A stretch of 64,000 nt of DNA, from positions 372,001-436,000 of the forward strand of contig JACJXZ010000004.1 in assembly GCA_020636375.1 (NCBI GenBank). Reading direction: 5' to 3'. Origin of the DNA: Lewinellaceae bacterium (GTDB lineage: Bacteria > Bacteroidota > Bacteroidia > Chitinophagales > Saprospiraceae). The first letter of the stretch is position 1. Each line of letters begins with the position of its first letter. The position numbers and the translations under genes are program-made. Positions 17,539 through 27,116 of this stretch are shown in pieces. A model generated the notes under the pieces. That model worked only from the letters and a program-made list of their open reading frames with translations. It was not told the origin of the DNA and made no database searches.

Positions 17539-18390
17539 ATGAAAATACGGACTTATCCGGATGCCGGTTCTTTTCTGGAAGCACACCTTGCCTTTCTTGA
17601 AAAGGAGGAGGCGGTCAACAACCTGATTTTGGGTTTGGCATTGGGCATTAAGCAGGGGGAAGCAGTGTTTAGCAAAGCGCATTTCTGGGGCGTGGAAAGC
17701 GACGGCCGGCCCTTGTTTTGCGCGCTGCAAACCCCGCCCCGGAATTTACTGGTATACGGCAGCCCGAAGGCGGGGGAGGCCTGCGCTGGCCTCCTTTTCG
17801 AACAGCTGTCAGCACAGGGCATCGATATGCCGGGAATCCTCGGCCCCGGAGCGCTGGCCCTGCCTTTTACAGAATCATGGACCAGGTGCTCCGGGCGGAT
17901 TGGGACAGTCGAAAAAGAGATGGGCGTCTTTCAGCTGGAAAAAGTTACTCCCCCTGAATTGGCCGGCGGCAGGATGCGGCCAGCTCGCCAGGAGGACCGG
18001 GAATTGCTGGTCGGGTGGATGTGTGCCTTCCATCTGGAAGCTTTAGGGGAGCCGGCTGAGGAATTCAGCCGGAAGTTAGTGGAACAGCACCTTGGCCCGG
18101 GCCGGTTCTTCTTGTGGGAAAACCCCGGGCCGGTAAGCATGGCCGCCGCCACCCGCCGGACCCGGAACGGCATCACCATCACCGGAGTGTATACCCCTCC
18201 GCAACATCGGGGCAATGGATATGCCAGCAATTGCGTGGCCGAAGTAAGCCGGCGAATGCTCGGCAATGGCTTTCGGTTTTGCGCTTTGTTCACCGACCTG
18301 AAAAACCCTACTTCCAATAAAATCTACCAGTCCATTGGTTACCGGAAGATCGGCGAATTTGCAGAGGTGAAGTTCACCCCAGCCTCCTGA
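17539..18390 (+). CDS. GNAT-family N-acetyltransferase (283 aa)
   Basis: The N-terminal 140 residues form a degenerate GNAT-like half (NLILGLALGIKQGEAVF, LLVYGSPKAGEACAGLLFEQ), and the C-terminal half carries the acetyl-CoA binding segment TGVYTPPQHRGNGYASNCV (R/Q-x-x-G-x-G/A motif) and FTDLKNPTSNKIYQSIGYRKIGEF. This two-lobed layout is usual for the family. Transfers an acetyl group from acetyl-CoA to an unknown amine. The 3' end overlaps the 3' end of the convergent epimerase gene by 17 bp. Confidence 0.85.
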   Translation: MKIRTYPDAGSFLEAHLAFLEKEEAVNNLILGLALGIKQGEAVFSKAHFWGVESDGRPLFCALQTPPRNLLVYGSPKAGEACAGLLFEQLSAQGIDMPGILGPGALALPFTESWTRCSGRIGTVEKEMGVFQLEKVTPPELAGGRMRPARQEDRELLVGWMCAFHLEALGEPAEEFSRKLVEQHLGPGRFFLWENPGPVSMAAATRRTRNGITITGVYTPPQHRGNGYASNCVAEVSRRMLGNGFRFCALFTDLKNPTSNKIYQSIGYRKIGEFAEVKFTPAS

Positions 18391-19343
18391 AATACTCCCC
18401 GATCTGCTCCATGCCTTCCTCGTAGGAGACTACCGGCTCGTACCCCAGTTCCTGCCGGGCCTTCCGGATCGGAATGTCGTAATTGGCCGTTATCAGGTTC
18501 AGCGCTTCTCTGGTGAGGTGGGGCCGGCTTTTGAGGCCCAGCCATTTCCAGGCGGTTTCCATGGCGGAAGCGACCGGCCAGGCGCCGAGGCGGGGCACGG
18601 ACCGGGGCGGGGCGATCCCTGCCAGCCGGGCCAGGTCGGAAGTGTACTGTTTCCAGTTGGTAGGGTTGTCTTCGGCGGCGTTGTAGATTTGCCCGGCCGC
18701 TTTCGGGGTGCCGGCGGCCAGCACCATCAGGTCCGCCAGGTTGTCCACATACACCAGGCCGGCGTTGTTGTCTCCTTTTCCGACGATCACCGGCCAGTCC
18801 TGCATACCTGATCAGTTGTGGACCCAGGGCGGCAACCGTACTGTAGACATTCTTTACCGGATGATCACGACCGGCATACCGTGCTTCGAAGTATACCGGC
18901 GAGTTTTTCCTACCTGCTTTGCGGCTGTATCGGCCAAAGGCCGCCGCGTAGGGCAGCGCTTCATGGCACTTTTCCTTCTGGAGCTGATTGCCGTAAACGA
19001 TGATGCTGGAAGCGAGCACAACCTGGGCGCCCTCCCGGAGGGCGGCGTCCAGGACGTTCTGGGTGCCGCCCACCGTTACCTGTTGATATAAAGCTTCCGG
19101 GCCCCAGTCGCTGACCACGGCCGCCAGGTGGAAGATCTTTTTTTTGCCCCGCCCTAAAGCCAGGATGGTTTCCCGCTGGGTGACATCCCCTCTGTGGATG
19201 ATCACCTCTCCCTCCCAGTCGATAGGTATGGGCTCGTTCGGCAAGACCAGAGCATGGACTTCTGTGCCTTCCGCCAGCAGGCGCCGGGTGAGGCGGCGGC
19301 CGATGAAGCCGTTGGCGCCGGTGATCAGTACGGGGCCTTCCAT
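18374..19343 (-). pseudogene. NAD-dependent epimerase/dehydratase (extended SDR), frameshifted
   Basis: The N-terminal half shows the Rossmann motif ITGANGFIGRRL (about 7-18), FHLAAVVSDWG and the catalytic-region SSIIVYGNQ; the C-terminal half in another frame reads VIVGKGDNNAGLVYVDNLAD and PNPTNW-like segments of extended SDRs, ending YEEGMEQIGEYFRRLG. Between 18800 and 18940 the reading frame has to change at least three times: near 18932 (YSR to SKQ), near 18860 (GMPVVIIR to NVYSTVAALG) and near 18805 (QLIR to MQDWPV). So this copy cannot give a full-length enzyme as written. Substrate unknown; the family acts on nucleotide sugars or 3-beta-hydroxysteroid-like compounds. Confidence 0.75.
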
Positions 19344-19356
19344 CGCTTCTTCTTTT

Positions 19357-19845
19357 TCATGATTTCTTTAATTTCTCTCGGACCGCAAATTTGGACGCCG
19401 TGTAATAAGACATGCCCGGCACCGGCGCAATGCCGGCCAGAGATGCTATATTGATGATATGGCCTGAACCCTGCTTCTGCATCGCCTGCGCGGCCTGCGT
19501 GGTCCCGTATAAAACTCCTTTGGCGTTGATGTCCAGGTGGGTATCTATATAATGTTCGTCGGCATCCAGGATGAAACGCGGCAAAGAGACGCCGGCAACG
19601 TTGAACAGGTAATCGAGCCTGCCAAACTTATCCAGGGTTGCCGCTATGGCCGCCTTCCAGCTCTGAATATCGGCCACGTCGAGTTGCAGAGGCAGGAACC
19701 GGCCCGTTTCCGTTCCGAATGCAGCCAGCAGTTCCGTTTTTTTGATATCCGTAGCTACCCAGCGGTACTGGTCCCGGTTCGACAGGACAAAGTGCCTGCC
19801 GATGCCGCCGGCAGCGCCGGTAATTAGAGCAACAGGGGGAGGCAT
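19357..19845 (-). CDS. Short-chain dehydrogenase/reductase, C-terminally truncated (162 aa)
   Basis: ATG at 19845 (a TTG lies 18 bp upstream). The cofactor motif TGAAGGIGRH, NVAG (catalytic Asn region), the Ser of NIASLAG and the YxxxK active site (YYTASKFAV) are present, so the catalytic part is intact up to the Tyr/Lys pair. Directly after it the chain ends with REKLKKS, while ordinary family members continue for another 80-100 residues that build the substrate pocket. The stop lies 14 bp before the start of the broken epimerase. I infer a deletion that fused the two genes' borders; enzyme activity is doubtful. Confidence 0.75.
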   Translation of the reverse strand: MPPPVALITGAAGGIGRHFVLSNRDQYRWVATDIKKTELLAAFGTETGRFLPLQLDVADIQSWKAAIAATLDKFGRLDYLFNVAGVSLPRFILDADEHYIDTHLDINAKGVLYGTTQAAQAMQKQGSGHIINIASLAGIAPVPGMSYYTASKFAVREKLKKS

Positions 19846-19907
19846 AGCAGAATTTTGGCGCAAAGTAAATAAATTTCAGGGGTAGTTGGATACAATTATA
19901 CTCCGCT

Positions 19908-19989
19908 GCAATAGGTTTTGTGCATTTACGGGCAGGAACCCCTTCATGGGATAAAGGGGCGGGGAGGGCAAATGCACAAAACCTGTTGC
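19908..19989. repeat. 82-bp intergenic palindrome
   Basis: Arms aggttttgtgcattt (19913-19927) and its exact complement (19970-19984), extended by five further pairs with one mismatch, with an internal cccctt/aagggg hairpin. A short direct word, tatactccg, flanks both sides (19898-19906 and about 19996-20004), possibly a target duplication. Confidence 0.7.
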
Positions 19990-20102
19990 CATTAACTATA
20001 CTCCGGGCTCAGAATTATATAAATATGGCGGGCAGCTGGTGTTTTCTACAAATTTCCTTAGTTTCACTACGAAAATACAAACGGACGCACAACCCGATCG
20101 CG

Positions 20103-21161
20103 ATGAGAATTCCCATAGTTTTCTTCTTCATCATTCTGACGCGGATGCTGTCGGCACAGGAGTTTGCCGGAGAATATGTTTTAGAGTCCAATGGCGGAAT
20201 CGTTATTTTCCAGATACAGAACGAGGGGCCTAACCAGCTAAGCGGAACGCTTACGGATTCGGACGGGGGCCAGTTTCAGATGCGGGGCGTTGTGGAGAAG
20301 GAGTACGCCAGAGGCGCATTGGCCAGCAGCCGCCAAAACCTCTATTTTGAAGCCCACCTGAATGGCGGCCAGCTGGTCATGAACATCATGCCGGTTGATG
20401 CCTACAACCAACCGGATTACCTGAATTCTAGGAAATTCATCCTCAATCGGCGCGAAGCACCCAGGGCGCCCATCGAGCTGGCCAGGGAAGAGCCGGCGCC
20501 GGATAACCAGGCCGCCGGGGAAATGCCCCGAAACGAGGGCGGATCCTGGGATGGGGTTTATGATGGAAAGATTAACGAAGTAGCTACCCAACTCACTTTC
20601 CGGCGATACGGCAACCACCTGGCCGGCGAAATGGACGCCGGGGGATACCGCTACCTGCTGGAAGGTGCCATCGACGGCACCGAAGCCTGGGGCGATGTCC
20701 TCGACCCGCAAACCCAGGGCAAGATGAAGTTCTCCGGAGTGCTCGGCAATGATGTCGTCGAACTCACTTTTTCTGGCGATGAAGGGCAATTCCGGATGCA
20801 GTTCATCCGGCAAGGGGCAGAGCCGCCCGCCGGCTACCAGTCGGGCAGTAATGCCGCCCTGGCCGGGCATTGGTCCTGCACGCTCCCGCCCCGGTCCGGA
20901 GAGTTCGCGCCTCCCCGCCAGATGATGCTGGCCCTGCAGCCAGACGGCCTTTTCCTTTACGGAGAAGAGCAAACGGTGCGGGCAAGCCTGAAAACCGGCA
21001 AAAACAGCGGCAGGCAGTGGATGGCAAAGGATGGTGCCCTGCTTATCGGACAGGATGAAAAATGGAAGCGGTTCGCTGCTTACCGGCTCAATGGCGATGC
21101 GCTTACCCTCACGCTGAACAGCGGGGAGGTACAGGAATGGAAAAGGGTGAGTGGGCAGTAG
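20103..21161 (+). CDS. Secreted protein of unknown function with beta-strand repeats (352 aa)
   Basis: The frame is open from 19920, but the ATG at 20103 begins a signal peptide (RIPIVFFFIILTRMLSAQ), while the earlier part overlaps the palindrome at 19908-19989. The mature protein has three similar beta-rich modules: EFAGEYVLESNGGIVIFQIQ, SWDGVYDGKINEVATQLTFR and LAGHWSCTLPP. Each starts with a Trp/Glu-Gly-x-Tyr/Trp-type strand and a weakly conserved G-N-x-L-x-G turn, as in small lipocalin-like or DUF-type calycin domains. I do not recognise a named family. Export to the periplasm or outside is likely. Confidence 0.7.
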   Translation: MRIPIVFFFIILTRMLSAQEFAGEYVLESNGGIVIFQIQNEGPNQLSGTLTDSDGGQFQMRGVVEKEYARGALASSRQNLYFEAHLNGGQLVMNIMPVDAYNQPDYLNSRKFILNRREAPRAPIELAREEPAPDNQAAGEMPRNEGGSWDGVYDGKINEVATQLTFRRYGNHLAGEMDAGGYRYLLEGAIDGTEAWGDVLDPQTQGKMKFSGVLGNDVVELTFSGDEGQFRMQFIRQGAEPPAGYQSGSNAALAGHWSCTLPPRSGEFAPPRQMMLALQPDGLFLYGEEQTVRASLKTGKNSGRQWMAKDGALLIGQDEKWKRFAAYRLNGDALTLTLNSGEVQEWKRVSGQ

Positions 21162-21277
21162 TTCCGGGGTGGGGCGACGGGCTGTTGTTTCACGGTCCGG
21201 CCGGGGCCATGGGGTGTTATTGGTTATTCACGGCTTCCCTTTCATTCCGTTTTTCTTTTCTAACTAAAATCCTTCAC

Positions 21278-22087
21278 ATGACTATCAGGCAATTCTCTAT
21301 GGTCCTGGCCCTTGCTGCCCTCGCCGGCTGCCAGCCAACTGAAACCCGCCAGGACATCGGCTTTCCCGCCGGCCGCTGGGTCGACCTCAGCTACCCGTTC
21401 GATGAAAATACCATCTACTGGCCAACCGCCGAGAGCTTCAGGCTCGATACCGTAGCGGAGGGCGTAACCGAAAAGGGCTACTATTACTCGGCGTATTCCT
21501 TCTGCGCTGCCGAACACGGCGGCACCCACATGGACGCGCCCGTACATTTCGCCGAAGGGAAAAACGCCGTGGAGGAAATCCCGCTGGAACAACTTATCGG
21601 CCCGGCGGTCGTGGTGGACGTATCGGAAAAAGCTTTGGACAACCGGGATTACCTGATCCAGGTATCCGATTTTGAAGCCTGGGAGCAGGCCAACGGGCAG
21701 ATTCCCAGCGGAGCGATCGTCCTGGCCAATACCGGCAGCGGCCAGTTCTGGCCGGACCGGGTAAAGTATATGGGCACGGATAAACGGGGGGAGGAAGGCG
21801 TTGCCGGGCTCCACTTTCCCGGCCTGCATCCGGACGCTGCCCGGTGGCTGGCGGAAGAGCGGGCCATCAAGGCTTTCGGGTTGGATACGCCCAGTATCGA
21901 CTACGGGCAGTCTGTAAATTTTGAAAGCCATCAGGTGCTGGGCGCGGCCAACATTCCCGGGCTGGAGAACATCGCCAACCTGGGCCAGCTGCCGGCAAGG
22001 GGCAGCTGGGTCGTAGGGCTGCCTATGCTGATCCGGCACGGCAGCGGCGCCCCGTTGCGGATCGTGGCGCTGGTGCCGGAAAAGTAA
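21278..22087 (+). CDS. Cyclase-family (kynurenine formamidase-like) lipoprotein (269 aa)
   Basis: The start was set at ATG 21278, giving a lipoprotein signal with lipobox LAALAGC (Cys18); the longer open frame upstream overlaps the preceding gene and has no signal. The PF04199-type motif HGGTHMDAPVHF with its metal-binding His/Asp residues is present, followed by GLDTPSIDYGQS and the C-terminal LIRHGSGAPLRIVALVP. Family members hydrolyse cyclic amides or formylkynurenine with a divalent metal. The lipid anchor places this one in the envelope, which argues against tryptophan breakdown in the cytoplasm. The substrate is unknown. Confidence 0.85.
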   Translation: MTIRQFSMVLALAALAGCQPTETRQDIGFPAGRWVDLSYPFDENTIYWPTAESFRLDTVAEGVTEKGYYYSAYSFCAAEHGGTHMDAPVHFAEGKNAVEEIPLEQLIGPAVVVDVSEKALDNRDYLIQVSDFEAWEQANGQIPSGAIVLANTGSGQFWPDRVKYMGTDKRGEEGVAGLHFPGLHPDAARWLAEERAIKAFGLDTPSIDYGQSVNFESHQVLGAANIPGLENIANLGQLPARGSWVVGLPMLIRHGSGAPLRIVALVPEK

Positions 22088-22090
22088 CGG

Positions 22091-22786
22091 CTATTGCAGC
22101 TCTTTTTTTGCAGTTTTTAATTTTTTCTGTTTTTCCTTAAGCAGGTTTTGCACCTCCCGGAGGCGCTTCTCCTTTTCGCTTAAGCTGGAGGACAGGTCAA
22201 TGTTCTCCTTTTTCAGCTTGTCGATCTCTTTGAGGTTTTTTTCGATGTCCTTTTCATTGCCGGAAATATCATTCTCCAGGTTCTTGATCTCTTTTTCCAG
22301 GCTGCTTACCAGTTCTTCGCTTTCTTCGACCTGCTGCTGGTAATACCGGGGAACGTATTCGCCGGCAAATTTGTCCACTATCGCGCGCATGGCCCGGTAC
22401 TCCCTGGGGTAGTCGCCCGGGTTCACGTAGATGTCGTACCCCAGCGAAGCGAATACGCTCATCTGGGTTTTGTCTTTCTTTTCGTCAAAGTAGGTATAAA
22501 AATTCATTTCCTTATCGCTGATCGCCTCGATCAGGACTTTCTCTGCCTCCAGCAGGTCCTTGTTGGCCAGGAAACCGAAGCCCCGCAGCTTGACGCCATA
22601 CTCGTCCTTTATAAAATCCCGCCAGGCGCCCTTCAGGGCTTTGGGGCCCGCTTCCAGGTCCACGGTGATGCAGGGCCTCTCCGCCTTGTCGTGTTTGATG
22701 GTGGAGTCGGTAATGTCTATTAGCTGTGCGCCGGAAAAGGAGGGAAGCAACAGAATGAGAAGTAAATTCAGGAATAGCCGTTTCAT
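22091..22786 (-). CDS. Periplasmic coiled-coil protein (231 aa)
   Basis: Signal peptide about 1-20 (LILLLPSFSGAQ). A globular N-terminal part (about 21-130; TVDLEAGPKALKGAWRDFIK, YDIYVNPGDYPREYRAMRAI) is followed by about 95 residues of uninterrupted heptads rich in Lys/Glu/Leu (from QQQVEESEELVSSLEKEIKN to the end), a long coiled coil. No known family. It is convergent with the cyclase-family gene, with only 3 bp between stop codons. Confidence 0.75.
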   Translation of the reverse strand: MKRLFLNLLLILLLPSFSGAQLIDITDSTIKHDKAERPCITVDLEAGPKALKGAWRDFIKDEYGVKLRGFGFLANKDLLEAEKVLIEAISDKEMNFYTYFDEKKDKTQMSVFASLGYDIYVNPGDYPREYRAMRAIVDKFAGEYVPRYYQQQVEESEELVSSLEKEIKNLENDISGNEKDIEKNLKEIDKLKKENIDLSSSLSEKEKRLREVQNLLKEKQKKLKTAKKELQ

Positions 22787-22918
22787 GTCAACGTAATTGC
22801 GTTAAAAAATAGATTGGAATGGGTTGAGCGCTCACTAGTAAAACAGGCAGGACACCGCGCATGTTTGATTTTGGAAAACACAGAGGAGTAGGCGCCTGCA
22901 GGAAAATGATCTTTCGGG

Positions 22919-23947
22919 TCAGTCGCCCCTCAGGCGGTCCGGCGGAGAGAGGAACAAGCCGGCCTGCAAAAAGAAAGAATTGGACGGGTCTACATTGAAA
23001 GAGGTCGTCTCTGCGGTTTTGCTCTCAAAATCCGTGCTGAAGTTAAACCGGTAGCCAAATTTCAAATTGCCCCAGAACCAGTCGGCGAATTTGTGCTCTG
23101 CCCGGGCGGAGACCAGGAATTCCGAGTGGTTCATGGCATAATCTGCGGTTCCGTTGTTGGGGCCGGGCATCAGTATACGGTAACTTTGGCTGTCATATTC
23201 CGCCCCGAACAGGAAAATGTCGTCCGGGCTGAGATTATACCGCAGGTAGGCGTTGGCCGGAAAGATGGATTCCAGCCCCCATTTATCATTAAAGTTGCGG
23301 TTGAGCAGGAGGAAAGGCGCCAGGCTGTTGCGCCGGAAACTCTTGGAATAAGCCAGGCCCAGGCCCCACTCTAAGTCATCGCTCGGCTTGATGACGTACA
23401 CGCCGGAAAACTTATAGATCGCATACCGGTCTTCAAAAAAACGCCCCAGGCCGGAATAATTGCCGTTGGATGCCAGCCGGAAACGGAACGCCAGATAGTG
23501 AAACTCATCCAGCGGCTTGGCAATGATGGCGCCCAGCGTCGTGCTTTTCAGTTTGCTGTCGTCCAGTTCTCGAAAGACGAGGTTGAAATCAGGGCCGAAG
23601 CGGTCAATCGTGTATCTCTCGGAGAAGTAAGAGTAACTCAGCAGGATTTTCAGATGGTCCCGGTTGAGCAGGGGCGCTTTTATAGAAAAGTCCAGGTAGC
23701 CGAGGCTCCTGAACTCGGTGAGGGGCATGGCCAGGACAGTATCTGCGACCTTGTAGGCTCCCCCGCCGAAGTGGCTATAGGACAATTCAAGCCCTTTCGA
23801 ACGGGACTTGTTGCGGATGCCCGGTTTGCAATAACAACGCAGGCCGTTATCTCCGGAGGTGACGTCTTCCGGAAAGTATCCAGGTTTGATCTGGCCGCTC
23901 GCCGATGCGCAATAGGCGAAAAGGATCGCCAGTACGATGTATCTCAT
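22919..23947 (-). CDS. Outer-membrane beta-barrel protein of unknown function (342 aa)
   Basis: ATG at 23947 gives a signal peptide (RYIVLAILFAYCASASGQ); a longer open frame upstream is not credible. The mature chain alternates short amphipathic strands with Asn/Gly turns (YSHFGGGAYKVADTVLAMPL, LKILLSYSYFSERYTIDRFG, LEWGLGLAYSKSFRR, FWGNLKFGYRFNFS), as in DUF6268-like barrels of Bacteroidota. A CYCKPG cysteine pair near the N-terminus is noteworthy. The last residues are not aromatic, so the barrel signal is atypical. Function unknown. Confidence 0.7.
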   Translation of the reverse strand: MRYIVLAILFAYCASASGQIKPGYFPEDVTSGDNGLRCYCKPGIRNKSRSKGLELSYSHFGGGAYKVADTVLAMPLTEFRSLGYLDFSIKAPLLNRDHLKILLSYSYFSERYTIDRFGPDFNLVFRELDDSKLKSTTLGAIIAKPLDEFHYLAFRFRLASNGNYSGLGRFFEDRYAIYKFSGVYVIKPSDDLEWGLGLAYSKSFRRNSLAPFLLLNRNFNDKWGLESIFPANAYLRYNLSPDDIFLFGAEYDSQSYRILMPGPNNGTADYAMNHSEFLVSARAEHKFADWFWGNLKFGYRFNFSTDFESKTAETTSFNVDPSNSFFLQAGLFLSPPDRLRGD

Positions 23948-24214
23948 GTTTTTTGTTTCCTGCCGGTAGTTTATGAATAGGAACGGGTAAAGATACAATT
24001 TTGGCGAAGGTAGGCAGACACTTTGGCCATAATGTGTTTTGGGGCAGCCTTTTCCTTCCGAAATTTCCGGTGCCTGGAAAATTTTTTTATTGCTTTTATG
24101 AGATTGCTCATCTTTTATGTTGATTTCTGTCATTGTTGAGCTGTTCTGAAATCCCAATCTTGATGTCAATTTTTATTGGGCACCAATGAAAAGGATTTAA
24201 GCATGTAAAGGCCG

Positions 24215-26143
24215 ATGAAAATATCGGCTATTGTAAACCAGTTCAAAGCCAATTTTATGGAAGACGGAAATGGAAGCCTGGCTGCTGCCAGCCCCCAAAC
24301 ATCGGACCGGCTCGTTTTAAAGGAACACATCCTGGAAATTGTCAGCGACTCCGGAGAAGGGGCCCAGAAGGCAGGCCAGAGTTTCGGAGCGGTTTCCGCA
24401 AAAATGGGCAACGGCGTATGGACCGTAGAGATTATCCCCGCCGATATCCAACCGCCGCCCCGGACCAAGGAGAGCGCTTCGGGCATCCGCATCCGGTTCG
24501 GTTCGGAAAAGATCACCAATGCGGGAGATGAAGCCGATGTGCTGGTGGCATTTAATGAAATTGTCCCCTATACCCGTATCGAACAGAATGTCTACCGGGA
24601 AGGAACCATTGTGCTCATCGAAAACAAATGGGCCACTGATGAATCCAGGGACATCCGGCAGAGCTATGCAACGGCTATTGAGGACTTCAAAAGCCGGGGC
24701 TTTGTCGTTTATGAGATTCCCATGGAGGAAGAGTGCCTCCGGCTGACGCCCAACCCGAAGAAAGGGAAGAATATGTGGGTGCTCGGCATGTTGTCCCACA
24801 TTTACGACCGGGACCTGGATAAAGCGGCGGCGCAGATAGAATACACTTTCCGTTCCAAATCAAAAGCCGTAGTCGATTCCAACCTGCAGTTGCTGCAGGC
24901 CGGTTACGATTGGGCCCGCGAAAACCTGAGCCTGCGTTATCGGATTCCCTCCATCGAGGCCAGCCAGGAACTGGTCGTGATGAACGGCAACGAAGCTCTC
25001 AGCTTCGGCATCCAGGCTGCGGGTATCGAGTTGTGCTCCATGTACCCCATCACGCCGGCTACTTCCACCTCTCACCATCTCGCCGAATGCATTCAGTCCT
25101 CGGGAGGTATCATACACCAGGCCGAAGACGAAATTGCCGCCGTCGGGTTTGCGATCGGCGCATCCTATGCCGGAAAAACTTCGGTAACCATTACGTCCGG
25201 CCCCGGCCTGGCTCTCAAGACGGAATTCCTGGGCCTGGCCGTTATGGCGGAAGTGCCGCTGGTCGTCATCGATGTGCAACGGGGAGGCCCATCTACCGGC
25301 CTGCCCACCAAGGTGGAACAAAGCGACCTGTTGGCGGTCCTGTACGGCCAACCCGGCGATTCGCCCAAAGTAGTGCTGGCGCCTTCCACCATCGAGGAAT
25401 GTTTCCACTTTGTCATCCTGGCGCGCAAGATCGCCGAATCGTTCCGCATGCCGGTGATCCTGCTTTCCGACGCCAACCTGGCGACCGGCGTGCAACCGTT
25501 CCCCCGGCCGGAACTCCGCGAAGAATGGCTGTCGCCTCCGGTAGACCAGAGCCCCTGGAAGGAAGGCGTCACGGCATACGACTGGGATGAAAAAACCGGG
25601 CTCAGCCAACGGCCTGTCCCCGGACAGGCAGGCGGCGAATATACCCTCACCGGCCTGGCCCACAGCTCTGCCGCCAAGGTGACCTACCTGCCGGAAATCA
25701 ACCAGAAAACCGCCGCCCTGCGCAGCCGCAAGCTGGCCACTTTTGGCCGCACCCTGAAGCCTCCCCGTATCCATGGCGACGAGGAAGGCCGCCTGCTGAT
25801 CGTCGGCTGGGGCTCAACCCGCGGCGCTATCGAAGAGGCGGTGGACAGGGCCCGCGAGCAGGGGGGGCGGGTGTCTTCCCTCCACCTTCGTTTCCTCAGC
25901 CCCATGGAACCCGGCCTGAAGGATATTTTCCGGCGGTTCGATAAAGTGATGACGATCGAGATCAATTACAGCGACTCCCCCGACGACCCCATGATCACGC
26001 CGGAAAACCGCCGATACGCCCAGCTGGCCTGGCTGTTGCGGGCACAGACTTTGGTAGATGTCGACTGCTTCTCCAACGTGCACGGGCAACCCCTGCGGCC
26101 CGGAAAGATTTTTGCCAGAATTCAAAAAGAGTTGAACCAGTAA
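24215..26143 (+). CDS. korA: 2-oxoacid:ferredoxin oxidoreductase, fused gamma-alpha subunit (642 aa)
   Basis: With KorB it oxidatively decarboxylates a 2-oxoacid (2-oxoglutarate is usual for this type) to the acyl-CoA and reduces ferredoxin. Residues 1-190 are the gamma domain (GEGAQKAGQSFGAVSAKMG; ADVLVAFNE). From about 245 the alpha part follows with GNEALSFGIQAAGIELCSMY PITPATS, HQAEDEIAAVGFAIGASYAG, TSGPGLALKTEF and DVQRGGPSTGLPTK, all hallmarks of KorA. The C-terminal transketolase-C-like domain has LLIVGWGSTRGAIEEAV. It opens the KOR-Rnf cluster, 12 bp before korB. Substrate preference cannot be told from sequence alone. Confidence 0.92.
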   Translation: MKISAIVNQFKANFMEDGNGSLAAASPQTSDRLVLKEHILEIVSDSGEGAQKAGQSFGAVSAKMGNGVWTVEIIPADIQPPPRTKESASGIRIRFGSEKITNAGDEADVLVAFNEIVPYTRIEQNVYREGTIVLIENKWATDESRDIRQSYATAIEDFKSRGFVVYEIPMEEECLRLTPNPKKGKNMWVLGMLSHIYDRDLDKAAAQIEYTFRSKSKAVVDSNLQLLQAGYDWARENLSLRYRIPSIEASQELVVMNGNEALSFGIQAAGIELCSMYPITPATSTSHHLAECIQSSGGIIHQAEDEIAAVGFAIGASYAGKTSVTITSGPGLALKTEFLGLAVMAEVPLVVIDVQRGGPSTGLPTKVEQSDLLAVLYGQPGDSPKVVLAPSTIEECFHFVILARKIAESFRMPVILLSDANLATGVQPFPRPELREEWLSPPVDQSPWKEGVTAYDWDEKTGLSQRPVPGQAGGEYTLTGLAHSSAAKVTYLPEINQKTAALRSRKLATFGRTLKPPRIHGDEEGRLLIVGWGSTRGAIEEAVDRAREQGGRVSSLHLRFLSPMEPGLKDIFRRFDKVMTIEINYSDSPDDPMITPENRRYAQLAWLLRAQTLVDVDCFSNVHGQPLRPGKIFARIQKELNQ

Positions 26144-26155
26144 AAAGCAGAAGCC

Positions 26156-27109
26156 ATGTTCGGAATAAAACAAGATTTCATCTGCGAACTGCCCAAGAAG
26201 TATTACACCCTCAGCAATTACGAAAAGGGCGTCGCCCGCTGGTGCCCGGGATGCGGCGACCACGCGGTACTCTCCGCCGTTCAGCGGCTTTGCCGCGAGG
26301 AACAACTGCCGCCGGAAAAGACCGTCTTCGTGTCGGGCATCGGCTGCTCCAGCCGTTTCCCGCATTATATGAATACCTACGGCTTCCACGGCCTGCACGG
26401 CCGGGCATTCCCGGTAGCCTGCGGCGTGAAGTTTCGCCGCCCCGACCTGAACGTCTTCGTCATTACCGGCGACGGCGATTGCTGTTCCATCGGTGCCGGC
26501 GCCTGGATCCACGCCATCCGCTACAATATGAATATCACGACCATCCTGTTCGACAACCAGATCTACGGGATGACCAAAAAACAAACTTCCCCGACTTCCC
26601 GGATAGGAACGGTTTCCAATACCCACCCCACCGGGTCGGTGTTGCCGCCGGTCAACCCCCTGCAGACTTCCCTGGGGATGGCGAACGCCTCTTTCGTCGC
26701 ACAAACAGCAGACTGGGTGCCGGGCCACCTGTTCGCAACCCTCAAAGCCGGTTATGAACATCCCGGCTTCGCTTTCATCAAGGTGATCATGCGGTGTTCC
26801 AAGTTCATGGGGCCCCTCGTGGAAGAAATGACTACTAACCGGGATGCGGTCTCCATCCTCACACACGAGAACGGCATCCAGCCGGACGAGGGTACCCTGC
26901 GCGCCTTCAAGAATCACCGGGCACACGACCCCTCCGACATCAATGCGGCCCGGGAACTGGCCGAGGATAAGGAGGTTTCCTACCTGGGGCTTTTCTTCCA
27001 GGATAAGGAAGCGATGCGCTACGACCTCTATGGGGCCCATAACCTGGGGTTCTCCCCGGAAGAAAAAATCTCGGCGGTCAATGCGCAATTGGATAAATAT
27101 GCGGTGTAG
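26156..27109 (+). CDS. korB: 2-oxoacid:ferredoxin oxidoreductase, beta subunit (317 aa)
   Basis: Thiamine-diphosphate and Fe-S subunit partnering KorA. CPGCG (residues 30-34) supplies cysteines for the [4Fe-4S] cluster; ISGIGCSSR-like VSGIGCSSRFPHYMNTYGFH and the ThDP/Mg motif TGDGDCCSIGAGAWIHAIR ... LFDNQIYGMTKKQTSPTS are complete. The sequence type is that of 2-oxoglutarate oxidoreductases. It is followed by a palindromic spacer (27117-27222) and then by the 875-aa Fe-S protein on the same strand. Translational and functional coupling with korA is clear from the 12-bp spacing. Confidence 0.93.
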   Translation: MFGIKQDFICELPKKYYTLSNYEKGVARWCPGCGDHAVLSAVQRLCREEQLPPEKTVFVSGIGCSSRFPHYMNTYGFHGLHGRAFPVACGVKFRRPDLNVFVITGDGDCCSIGAGAWIHAIRYNMNITTILFDNQIYGMTKKQTSPTSRIGTVSNTHPTGSVLPPVNPLQTSLGMANASFVAQTADWVPGHLFATLKAGYEHPGFAFIKVIMRCSKFMGPLVEEMTTNRDAVSILTHENGIQPDEGTLRAFKNHRAHDPSDINAARELAEDKEVSYLGLFFQDKEAMRYDLYGAHNLGFSPEEKISAVNAQLDKYAV

Positions 27110-27116
27110 GGGAAGA

